From positions 1,667 through 17,412 of the forward strand of contig DKQR01000216.1 in assembly GCA_002471805.1 (NCBI GenBank): DNA of 15,746 bases, read 5' to 3'. Below are positions 7,468 through 13,726 of the stretch, piece by piece. The stretch comes from Fidelibacterota bacterium UBA7303 (GTDB lineage Bacteria > Fidelibacterota > Marinisomatia > Marinisomatales > UBA1611). Both the position numbers and the translations under genes were made by a program. The stretch's first letter is position 1; each line of letters begins with the position of its first letter. The notes beneath the pieces were generated by a model, which saw only the letters and a list, made by a program, of their open reading frames with translations, did not search any database and was not told where the DNA came from.

Positions 7468-8459
7468 TGGGCTAATTGGTTCAGTACATGTAAAGCAGCA
7501 CCGGAATTCACTGATTCGGAAGCCAGCTTTAACCCTTCTTCAAGTGTTTGTGCTTTGCCCCCCACCACGATTCCCGCAGCAGCATTCAGCAGGACAATAT
7601 CCCGTTTGGGGCCTGTTTCACCTTTTATAATTGCCTCGATTATTCCAGCATTTTCCTCAGGTTTACCACCCTGAAGATCAAAAAGGGTGACCTGGCTGAT
7701 GCCTAGGTCAGTTGCATCAAACTCAAATGTATTCACATTACCGCCATTACGCATTTGACTGATTTTGGTCGTTGTCGTAGTGGAAATTTCATCCAGCCCA
7801 TCACGGCCGTGAAAAACCATGACATCGGTGGAACCCAGTACCTTCAAAACAGTGACCTGAACTTCGGTCAAGTCTGAGTGAAATATCCCCATAGCTTGGG
7901 CTTTCACATTGGCGGGGTTGCATAGTGGTCCAAGAATGTTAAAAACCGTTCGAACAGCCAAAGATTTCCGCGCTCCAATGGCGTGTTTCATTGCCGGGTG
8001 ATATGCCGGTGCAAAAAGGAACCCCAGACCGATATTTTCTATATCTTCCACTGAATTTTCTAAAGAATTGTCAATCGCAATCCCCAAGGATTGTAAAACG
8101 TCGGCGGAACCAGATTGAGAAGTCATGGATCGGTTTCCATGCTTGGCTACTTTCACACCTGCACCTGCGACTACGAATGAGGCTGCGGTAGAAATATTGA
8201 ATGTGCCTCGGGCATCGCCGCCCGTTCCGCACATATCAATGGCCGAAGAAGCCAGTGGAACGGATACCATTTTTTCTCTCATTGCGTTGGCAAAACCGGC
8301 GATTTCATCTACCGTTTCACCTTTAGCGCGTAATGCCATAAGAAACCCGGCGATTTGGGCGTCATTAAATTTCCCGGACATAATAGAAAGCATCACATCA
8401 AATGCTCTATCATTTGAAAGATCATTTCCCTCTAATAATTGTTCCAGTATTTGTTTCAT
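7464..8459 (-). CDS. trpD: Anthranilate phosphoribosyltransferase
   Basis: TrpD transfers phosphoribose from PRPP to anthranilate. The 331-residue protein is of normal length for a stand-alone enzyme, not fused to TrpG as in enterics. CGTGGD (77-82) is the glycine-rich PRPP-binding motif; FNISTAASFV (87-96), KHGNR (106-110) and SGSADVLQSLG follow as in the family, then FLFAPAYHPAMK and NILGPLCNP. The ATG at 8459 shares its A with the trpG stop (TAATG). AAAGATG just upstream may serve as a weak ribosome binding site. The stop overlaps trpC as ATGA. Confidence 0.98.
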   Translation of the reverse strand: MKQILEQLLEGNDLSNDRAFDVMLSIMSGKFNDAQIAGFLMALRAKGETVDEIAGFANAMREKMVSVPLASSAIDMCGTGGDARGTFNISTAASFVVAGAGVKVAKHGNRSMTSQSGSADVLQSLGIAIDNSLENSVEDIENIGLGFLFAPAYHPAMKHAIGARKSLAVRTVFNILGPLCNPANVKAQAMGIFHSDLTEVQVTVLKVLGSTDVMVFHGRDGLDEISTTTTTKISQMRNGGNVNTFEFDATDLGISQVTLFDLQGGKPEENAGIIEAIIKGETGPKRDIVLLNAAAGIVVGGKAQTLEEGLKLASESVNSGAALHVLNQLAQ

Positions 8460-9025
8460 TATTTCATCTTTAAAAAATTATGAATCATTGTTAACCCTTT
8501 TTCAGTTGCGATGGATTCCGGGTGGAACTGAACCCCGTAAACAGGATGAGATTCATGTTCAATGCCCATAATAAGTCCATTATCCAGTTTAGCAGTTATT
8601 ATTAATTCTTTCGGTAGTGTTTCGCGTTTAGAGATAAGGGAATGGTAGCGTGTAGCGATGAATGAACCATTCATTCCCTCAAATAATACTGATCCATTGT
8701 GTTGGATGTTTGAAGTTTTTCCATGAACGATTTCAGATGAATGGATAACACTGCCCCCATAGGCTAGAGTAATGGCCTGATGCCCCAGGCAGACTCCCAG
8801 TATTGGAATTGTTGGTCCATATCTTTTTATGACATTAATAGAAAGGCCTGCATCTTCCGGCCGACCTGGTCCGGGAGAGATTACAATATGTGTTGGATTC
8901 CAATCATATATTTCATCCAAATTGAACTTGTCGTTTCGAACCACTTTTACATCGGGGATAATCGACCCAATATACTGTACCAGGTTGTAGGTAAATGAAT
9001 CATAGTTATCAATTACCAGAATCAT
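8459..9025 (-). CDS. trpG: Anthranilate synthase glutamine amidotransferase subunit
   Basis: TrpG releases ammonia from glutamine for TrpE. The 188-residue protein is a class I glutamine amidotransferase domain of normal length. The catalytic triad is C79 (GVCLGHQ), H168 and E170 (QFHPES); the oxyanion-region motif SPGPGRPEDAG sits at 50-60. Because the operon has no separate pabA in view, the subunit could also serve p-aminobenzoate synthesis, as in Bacillus, but the sequence cannot show this. The start at 9025 overlaps trpE as ATGA and the stop overlaps trpD as TAATG. There is no fusion to trpD. Confidence 0.97.
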   Translation of the reverse strand: MILVIDNYDSFTYNLVQYIGSIIPDVKVVRNDKFNLDEIYDWNPTHIVISPGPGRPEDAGLSINVIKRYGPTIPILGVCLGHQAITLAYGGSVIHSSEIVHGKTSNIQHNGSVLFEGMNGSFIATRYHSLISKRETLPKELIITAKLDNGLIMGIEHESHPVYGVQFHPESIATEKGLTMIHNFLKMK

Positions 9026-10503
9026 GCTGTTAAACCATTTTCTGCAAAATCAATAGCTGCCATGACGGCCTTGGCCTTGTTTACCGTTTCTTCATATTCT
9101 TTGGTAGGGTCAGAGTCATGTACAATTCCTGCGCCGGACTGGAAATAGACCGTCTGATCTTTCATGATCATCGTGCGGATAGCGATGCAGGTATTCACAT
9201 TCCCTGCAAAGTCGAAATAACCTACAGCCCCGGAATACACATCCCGGCGGTCTGGTTCCAGTTCATGAATGATCTCCATGGCACGGATCTTTGGCGCACC
9301 TGTCACGGTACCGGCAGGAAAACCGCTCATGAGCGCATCAAAAGAGTCTTTATCATTGGCCAATTTCCCCATCACATCGGAAACAATATGCATTACGTGG
9401 GAATAATTTTCAATAACCATGTTTTCAGGAACCGTTACTGATCCGAATTCTGAAACACGCCCCACATCATTCCGGCCAAGATCCAGCAGCATTAAATGTT
9501 CAGCACATTCTTTTTCATCATTGATCAGACTTTCTGCCAGGGCTATGTCTTCTGCTTCCGTATTTCCGCGGTGGCGTGTACCCGCGATGGGACGGATTTC
9601 CACGGTTCCATCATCCACTTTCACCAGCAATTCGGGCGATGCGCCAATAATATCAAAATCTATTAATTTTAAATGGAACATATAGGGTGATGGATTGATC
9701 GTCCGTAAAGCCCGGTATAAGGTCTCAGGCTTAACTGTGGTCTGCCTTTGAAAACACTGGCTGAGGACCAGTTGGAATATTTCACCATCACGTATATACT
9801 CCTTTGCCTTCAAAACAGCCGCTTCAAAGGTGTTTTGATCCAAATTTGACAAGACTCTGCTCTGTGCCACCTTCACCGGTGTTTGGTAATCAATATCGGT
9901 ATGCAACAGTTCACCAATGGTGTCTATTCGCCTGTGGGCTTGGTCAAACTGCGGCTCCATATCAATATCATGATTCACATTTACATTGGATATGACTAGG
10001 GCCGTACCTTTCAAATGATCAAATGCAATTATATCTTCAAACAGCATAAACACCGCATCGGGTACATTCAAATCCGATTCATTATGGATAGGGACATTCT
10101 CATTCCAGGATATGGTTTCATATCCTAGATAACCCACTAACCCGCCTGTAAACGCAGGAAGACCAGGCAGTTTTACCATCTTATATCGAGCCTGTATTTC
10201 CCGCAGGATATCCAAAAATGGAATATTCGAGTCCGTGGCTTTGCCATTTTCTGTGATAGTGGTTCTGTGATCATTGTGAACCAGAATCTTGCTGGGATTG
10301 ATTCCAATATAAGAATAGCGGGCGTATTGATTTCCTTTTTCTGCGGACTCCAGTAGAAAAGCATACTCAACATTTTGGTTGAGATGAACCCAGGCCGCTA
10401 CAGGAGTCAAAAGATCAGCTAAAATCCGTTTATAAACGGGTACGGTCTGATTCCTGGCAGCCAGATACTGAAATTCTTTGAAAGTAAGTTGTGTTTTATC
10501 CAT
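9022..10503 (-). CDS. trpE: Anthranilate synthase component I
   Basis: TrpE converts chorismate to anthranilate with TrpG. It is the first Trp-branch enzyme and the first structural gene after the attenuator. The 493-residue protein has the N-terminal regulatory fold with LLESAEKGNQYARYSYIG (50-67); the LLES serine (S53) is the residue known in enteric TrpE to be needed for Trp feedback, so allosteric control is probably kept. NPSPYMFHL contributes to the same site in the family. Catalytic-domain motifs include ELLVKV, RPIAGTRHRG, DLGRNDVGRV, FPAGTVTGAPKIRAMEI and GAGIVHDSDP. Its ATG at 10503 is only 8 bases past the U tract of the leader terminator and has no clear Shine-Dalgarno sequence. 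The stop overlaps trpG as ATGA. PabB is excluded by the LLES site and the gene context. Confidence 0.98.
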   Translation of the reverse strand: MDKTQLTFKEFQYLAARNQTVPVYKRILADLLTPVAAWVHLNQNVEYAFLLESAEKGNQYARYSYIGINPSKILVHNDHRTTITENGKATDSNIPFLDILREIQARYKMVKLPGLPAFTGGLVGYLGYETISWNENVPIHNESDLNVPDAVFMLFEDIIAFDHLKGTALVISNVNVNHDIDMEPQFDQAHRRIDTIGELLHTDIDYQTPVKVAQSRVLSNLDQNTFEAAVLKAKEYIRDGEIFQLVLSQCFQRQTTVKPETLYRALRTINPSPYMFHLKLIDFDIIGASPELLVKVDDGTVEIRPIAGTRHRGNTEAEDIALAESLINDEKECAEHLMLLDLGRNDVGRVSEFGSVTVPENMVIENYSHVMHIVSDVMGKLANDKDSFDALMSGFPAGTVTGAPKIRAMEIIHELEPDRRDVYSGAVGYFDFAGNVNTCIAIRTMIMKDQTVYFQSGAGIVHDSDPTKEYEETVNKAKAVMAAIDFAENGLTA

Positions 10504-10511
10504 TTTTATGC

Positions 10512-10541
10512 AAAAAAAAACCCCGATAAGTCATCGGGGTT
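10512..10541 (-). terminator. Intrinsic terminator of the trp leader (attenuator stem 3:4)
   Basis: Read on the minus strand, AACCCCGAT and ATCGGGGTT form a perfect 9-bp stem (10533-10541 with 10519-10527) around the 5-base loop GACTT. A run of nine T (10520-10512) follows, the first two of which are also stem bases. This is a textbook rho-independent terminator, yet it lies directly before the trpE start codon and after a short leader ORF. That makes it an attenuator and not the end of the chorismate mutase transcript only, though it would also limit read-through from upstream. Confidence 0.95.
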
Positions 10542-10586
10542 AAATGCAGTCAGCATGTACAGGTCTTCCTGAGACTACAAAACCCC
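10536..10586 (-). promoter_or_regulatory. Candidate antiterminator pairing of the trp attenuator
   Basis: The bases GGGGTT at 10586-10581 (minus strand, codons 20-21 of the leader ORF) are complementary to AACCCC at 10541-10536, the 5' arm of the terminator. If they pair, the terminator cannot form. The second leader Trp codon is at 10604-10602, so a ribosome waiting there would cover to roughly 10587 and leave GGGGTT free. A ribosome that reaches the stop codon at 10577-10575 would cover GGGGTT and let the terminator fold. The pairing is only 6 bp, four of them G-C. The geometry is inferred from the known size of the ribosome footprint. Confidence 0.65.
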
Positions 10587-10636
10587 TCTCTGGCTAAAAT
10601 ACCAATACCAGATGCTGAATTTTCCTGTGTACATGC
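10550..10636 (-). repeat. Long-range inverted repeats in the trp leader
   Basis: The plus-strand bases GCATGTACA (10553-10561) are perfectly complementary to TGTACATGC (10628-10636), with two further G-C pairs possible beyond a 2-base bulge. The first arm lies just before the terminator and the second covers codons 3-5 of the leader ORF. A second option overlaps the first arm: TCAGCAT (10550-10556) is complementary to ATGCTGA (10612-10618), immediately before the Trp codons. The two pairings exclude each other, so the segment before the terminator can choose partners according to where the ribosome sits. The role is inferred. Confidence 0.55.
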
Positions 10637-10643
10637 AATTCAT
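10575..10643 (-). CDS. trpL: Aromatic (trp) operon leader peptide with WYWYF run
   Basis: This is a 22-codon ORF with an ATG at 10643-10641 and a TAG at 10577-10575, 72 bases upstream of trpE. Residues 12-16 are Trp-Tyr-Trp-Tyr-Phe; two further aromatic codons occur at residues 5 (Tyr) and 9 (Phe). Its position before a perfect intrinsic terminator, and overlap with the antiterminator arm, identify it as a ribosome-stalling leader peptide of an attenuator. Classical trp leaders carry Trp codons in tandem; here they alternate with Tyr and are followed by Phe, matching an operon that makes all three amino acids. No Shine-Dalgarno sequence precedes the ATG; the second in-frame ATG (codon 4) is an alternative start that keeps the aromatic run. 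Leaderless translation from a nearby transcription start is possible. Confidence 0.82.
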   Translation of the reverse strand: MNCMYTGKFSIWYWYFSQRGVL

Positions 10644-10686
10644 AAGTGCGGATATTAAGGTAAGGAACCCATGGTTACTAACACTA

Positions 10687-10959
10687 TTATTCTTCAACTT
10701 GAAATTTTTTAGAGATCTCAAAAATTGGCTTTAGTATTTTCATAATATCCTTTCGATGCAGTTTTCCTTTCAATTTATCGGCTAACCGTTCAATAATCTC
10801 TTTTTCACGATCGGGATGGTCGATATTTATAGTAGAAATTGATTTGATCTGTCCTATTTCTTTTACTACACTGAACCGCTGAACTAAAATATCCAGAATC
10901 CGATCATCAAAAGCATCGACTTTGCGTCGCAGTTTTTCAATTTCCTTATCTGTATTCAT
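10687..10959 (-). CDS. aroQ: Stand-alone chorismate mutase, AroQ class
   Basis: This enzyme rearranges chorismate to prephenate, the substrate of PheA and TyrA. The 90-residue, all-helical protein aligns by eye with the mutase domain of the E. coli P-protein, residue by residue. R11, R28, K39, R51 and E52 occupy the same numbers as the E. coli active-site residues, and S83 and Q87 match Ser84 and Gln88. It is therefore probably active. The symbol refers to the AroQ mutase fold, not to type II dehydroquinase. The gene lies 16 bases after the FAH-family gene, with no clear ribosome binding site, and ends in tandem stops TAA TAG. It sits upstream of the trp attenuator, so its transcription is not controlled by the leader, although its transcript can read into it. 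Confidence 0.93.
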   Translation of the reverse strand: MNTDKEIEKLRRKVDAFDDRILDILVQRFSVVKEIGQIKSISTINIDHPDREKEIIERLADKLKGKLHRKDIMKILKPIFEISKKFQVEE

Positions 10960-10975
10960 CGTGAAATATCATCAA

Positions 10976-11632
10976 TTAAATAATTGTAAAGTCCAGTCCT
11001 ACAACACCATTTATCTCCGCATGAATTTTATCTTCTTTTTTTATTGTGCTGACTCCTGCAGGAGTGCCTGTGAAAATTAGGTCCCCTGATTTTACCTGGG
11101 CTTCGCCTGCCAGGTTACGGATAATATCTGCTGGAGACCAGATCATATCCCTGCAGGAAGCAGATTGGCGCACTTCTCCATTTACTGACAATTCCAGCAT
11201 AAGGTTAGAAAAATCGAAATTATCATCTGTCGGAATAATCTTGGACACTGGGGCTGCTCCCGTAAACACTTTAGCCGAAAACCAGGGTCTACCTTCTCTC
11301 TTTGCCCGGGCCTGCAAATCACGACGGGTCAAATCCACACCAACAGCAAAACCATAAATATTTTGTTCTGAACCCATGGCCAGGACCAGTTCAATCTCAT
11401 GCTGAAGGTCTGAGGTAGATGAGGGATAAGGGATATTGCTGCCCGCTGCATTGACTGTCCATCCTGGCTTAGAAAAAAAAAGGGGTGGTTGGCGTTCATC
11501 TGTTCCCATTTCCCGTGCATGAGCAGCATAGTTTCGACCCACACAATAAACCATATTCACTGGAAATTGTTTTTCACTGCCTCGTACAGGTATCAATACA
11601 GGTCCAGAATGTTTTACAGCAAATTTTGTCAT
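10976..11632 (-). CDS. Fumarylacetoacetate hydrolase family protein, FAHD1/YcgM-like
   Basis: The 218-residue protein has the length of E. coli YcgM and human FAHD1. Members of this group hydrolyse acylpyruvates or decarboxylate or tautomerise oxaloacetate with a bound Mg or Mn. Key residues have counterparts: H38 and E41 in CVGRNYAAHAREM (lid and catalytic pair of FAHD1), metal ligands E79 and E81 in LQHEIEL and D100 in GVDLTRRD, and K121 in SAKVFTGAAPVS. The GDLIFTGTPAGV segment near the C-terminus is typical. The start ATG shares a base with the stop of the M55 peptidase gene (TAATG), so the two are translated together. The physiological substrate is unknown. Placement next to chorismate mutase could mean housekeeping of keto acids, but this is speculation. 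Confidence 0.9.
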   Translation of the reverse strand: MTKFAVKHSGPVLIPVRGSEKQFPVNMVYCVGRNYAAHAREMGTDERQPPLFFSKPGWTVNAAGSNIPYPSSTSDLQHEIELVLAMGSEQNIYGFAVGVDLTRRDLQARAKREGRPWFSAKVFTGAAPVSKIIPTDDNFDFSNLMLELSVNGEVRQSASCRDMIWSPADIIRNLAGEAQVKSGDLIFTGTPAGVSTIKKEDKIHAEINGVVGLDFTII

Positions 11633-12432
11633 TAAACCACAAAAAGGATTAATTGCATCACTTCATCATATTCCTTTGTTGTAAATGCAATTGTTTTCGG
11701 ATCAAAGAGTTCCGCCCCTGGATAATGGGAAGCCCGGTAAGCCAACTGCTGCTTATTGAACCGGATGTGCACGACAAATGACTTGGGATGATCCCACAGA
11801 CAATTAGACAGTTCACCGGACAGGGCAGACTTAACCTTGGTCTTGATGGCCTCCAGCGATTCCTGGGGTTGAATACTGATCGTTGAATCACCCACTCCGA
11901 CCATGGTGGCAACCGTTGTGGTGCCGGGGCTCACTTCCAGCACCTCTTCACACAATCCCACATCGCCGGAAAGGAATACCAATGGTACACCGTGTTTGGC
12001 CGCAATGTTGCCATGGAGAAAAAACTCGGAGGTCTGGCGATCATTGATAGTTATAGAATCCAGTTTCGATGATGATAAGGTATGCGCTAGAGGATTGCCC
12101 CCCTGACCCGCTCGGGAATGGTAGCCCACCATCATTAGAGCATCAAAGGAATCATCCAATTCCTGAACCATGGAGTAGGGATGGCCGCTCCAGCCCCGGA
12201 TCAGTTTCACACCTTTAGGCAATATTTCCGCTAAAATATTACGCCCGGAATAATGGGCATCCTTGACCCAGATCTCCTTTGCTCCCGCTTCCAGTGCCCC
12301 TTCGCAGGCGGCAGCTACTTCCAGTGACATTTGTTTTTGAAATTGTCCATAGGAAGATTTATTATGATCCACTTCATCCCAGTGCGTCACCCCGGTGATG
12401 CCCTCCATATCCGCGCTGATATATATTTTCAT
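11632..12432 (-). CDS. dppA: M55 family D-aminopeptidase, DppA-like
   Basis: The 266-residue protein matches the zinc D-aminopeptidase family of Bacillus subtilis DppA. The start MKIYISADMEGITG places D8 and E10 exactly as in DppA, where they bind zinc. H60 (VKDAHYSG), H105 (VGYHSRAG) and probably E136 (TSEF) complete the expected ligand set, and H117 in GNPLAHTLS is the conserved catalytic-region His. There is no signal peptide, so a cytoplasmic decamer as in Bacillus is likely, acting on D-amino acid peptides from wall turnover or uptake. The gene is the first of a minus-strand group with the FAH-family gene (TAATG overlap) and chorismate mutase. TGGAAAA about 11 bases before the ATG is a weak ribosome binding site. 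The peptide substrate is not known. Confidence 0.92.
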   Translation of the reverse strand: MKIYISADMEGITGVTHWDEVDHNKSSYGQFQKQMSLEVAAACEGALEAGAKEIWVKDAHYSGRNILAEILPKGVKLIRGWSGHPYSMVQELDDSFDALMMVGYHSRAGQGGNPLAHTLSSSKLDSITINDRQTSEFFLHGNIAAKHGVPLVFLSGDVGLCEEVLEVSPGTTTVATMVGVGDSTISIQPQESLEAIKTKVKSALSGELSNCLWDHPKSFVVHIRFNKQQLAYRASHYPGAELFDPKTIAFTTKEYDEVMQLILFVV

Positions 12433-12566
12433 TTAATTATTATTTTCCAGAATAATTTGTATGCTAATATTGGTTTAAAAATTCAGTTTAAACACGTTAT
12501 TATTCATCACCATGTATCAATAATATTACTACAATAAGACCGATAACATGGAAAAGACCTAAACAG
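12433..12566. promoter_or_regulatory. Divergent intergenic region with a 7-7-7 inverted repeat
   Basis: These 134 AT-rich bases separate the minus-strand peptidase gene from the plus-strand sugar dehydrogenase gene, so promoters for both should lie here. I found no convincing -35/-10 pair. The only structured element is a perfect inverted repeat, GTTTAAA and TTTAAAC separated by 7 bases (12473-12493), near the middle. It has the size of a helix-turn-helix operator, but it is AT-only except for its outer G and C and could be chance. Confidence 0.35.
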
Positions 12567-13697
12567 ATGCCCAAGATATTTGCAAAAATAATTTTCACTT
12601 TCACTGTTCTATTTTCTCAAAATATCGGTGACGACTGGGATCAGGGCAGCTATGATACCCAACTTTTATCCTTTCAAGTCAACACCTTTTCAACTGGGTA
12701 CGATATTCCCTGGGGTATGGCGTTTCTTCCAAACGGTGAATTACTAGTCACGGATATTTCCGGTTCTCTATGGCGGGTATCCAAGAACGGGCGTGAAAAA
12801 AGACAGATTGGAAACTCCCTGGTGGTTTATTACAAAGGCCAGGGAGGGTTGCTGGATGTACAGGTACACCCTGATTTTGAGCGGAACCACCTTATCTACC
12901 TCTGTTATAGTGATATTCAACGCAAAAACCTAAGCCATACCACGGTCGCCAGAGCTGTATTGAATGACCATTCATTAGAAGACTTTCAGATTATTTACAA
13001 GGCACCGGAACAATTATTCACCAAAATATCACGCCATTTCGGTTCAAGAATTGTATTTGATGATGCTGGATACCTGTATTTCAGCATTGGTGACAGGGGT
13101 GTCCGTGAACAGGCTCAGGACATCACGCTGCCAAATGGCAAGATTCATCGTATCCATGATGACGGCAGCATCCCTGAAGACAATCCTTTCTACTATCAAA
13201 AAAGTGCTGCCCGCACCATATGGACCTACGGAAACCGCAACCCTCAGGGTCTTGCAATTCATCCCATTACCCGCAATATCTGGGAATCGGAACATGGCCC
13301 GCGCGGTGGAGATGAATTAAATATCATTCACAAAGGTCACAATTACGGGTGGCCGGTCATTACCTACGGCATCAATTACATTGGTACCAAGATCACAGAT
13401 TTCACCCATAAAGAAGGCATGGATCAGCCGGTGTGGCACTGGACACCTTCCATTGCTGTATGTGGGATCCAGTTTTACAGTGGGAAAGCTTTCCGACCCT
13501 GGCAAAACAACCTTTTGGCTGCATCCTTGAAATTCGAGCGACTGCACCGGGTAGTTATTGAAAATGGGGAAAAGGTAGACGAAGAAATTATTTTCAATGC
13601 CGGCAGCAGGGTTCGAGACGTGGAAGTTGGCCCTGGAGGACTGATTTATGTGGCTTTAGAAGACCCGGGCCGTATCGTTCGGCTGAGTCCTCTATAG
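12567..13697 (+). CDS. Exported PQQ-dependent sugar dehydrogenase (Asd/YliI-like)
   Basis: The 376-residue protein belongs to the glucose/sorbosone dehydrogenase beta-propeller family, close to soluble aldose sugar dehydrogenase YliI. It has a short basic, then hydrophobic N-terminus (residues 1-17) consistent with a signal peptide, so it acts in the periplasm. Family motifs are present in order: IPWGMAFLPNG (47-57), RHFGSRIVFD (156-165, with the catalytic-region His), SIGDRG (173-178), YGNRNPQGLA (221-230), ESEHGPRGGDELN (240-252, PQQ and calcium site) and WHWTPSIAVCG. Such enzymes oxidise aldoses with PQQ as cofactor; the window shows no PQQ synthesis genes, so the cofactor may come from elsewhere. 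The ATG at 12567 has GGAAAAG upstream. It is the only plus-strand gene and converges with gap, leaving 29 bases between them. Confidence 0.9.
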   Translation: MPKIFAKIIFTFTVLFSQNIGDDWDQGSYDTQLLSFQVNTFSTGYDIPWGMAFLPNGELLVTDISGSLWRVSKNGREKRQIGNSLVVYYKGQGGLLDVQVHPDFERNHLIYLCYSDIQRKNLSHTTVARAVLNDHSLEDFQIIYKAPEQLFTKISRHFGSRIVFDDAGYLYFSIGDRGVREQAQDITLPNGKIHRIHDDGSIPEDNPFYYQKSAARTIWTYGNRNPQGLAIHPITRNIWESEHGPRGGDELNIIHKGHNYGWPVITYGINYIGTKITDFTHKEGMDQPVWHWTPSIAVCGIQFYSGKAFRPWQNNLLAASLKFERLHRVVIENGEKVDEEIIFNAGSRVRDVEVGPGGLIYVALEDPGRIVRLSPL

Positions 13698-13726
13698 ATA
13701 TGACCAGTTCTAAATAAGGGCAATTA

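Noticed and set aside
10644..10686. Possible promoter for the trp leader: TAATAT about 10 bases before the leader ATG with TAGTAA 17 bases further upstream.
   Set aside because: The -35 match is poor (3 of 6) and the region is AT-rich. If real, it would make the leader ORF nearly leaderless, but I cannot support it from the sequence alone.
12548..12562. A tiny ORF (Met-Glu-Lys-Thr-stop) just before the sugar dehydrogenase start.
   Set aside because: Four codons are too few to support, and GGAAAAG within it is better explained as the ribosome binding site of the downstream gene.
13051..13320. Overlapping open frames on both strands inside the sugar dehydrogenase gene, and similar frames of 60-150 codons throughout the aromatic operon.
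   Set aside because: They lie entirely within genes with strong family motifs, show no recognisable protein features and have no independent spacing or ribosome binding sites.
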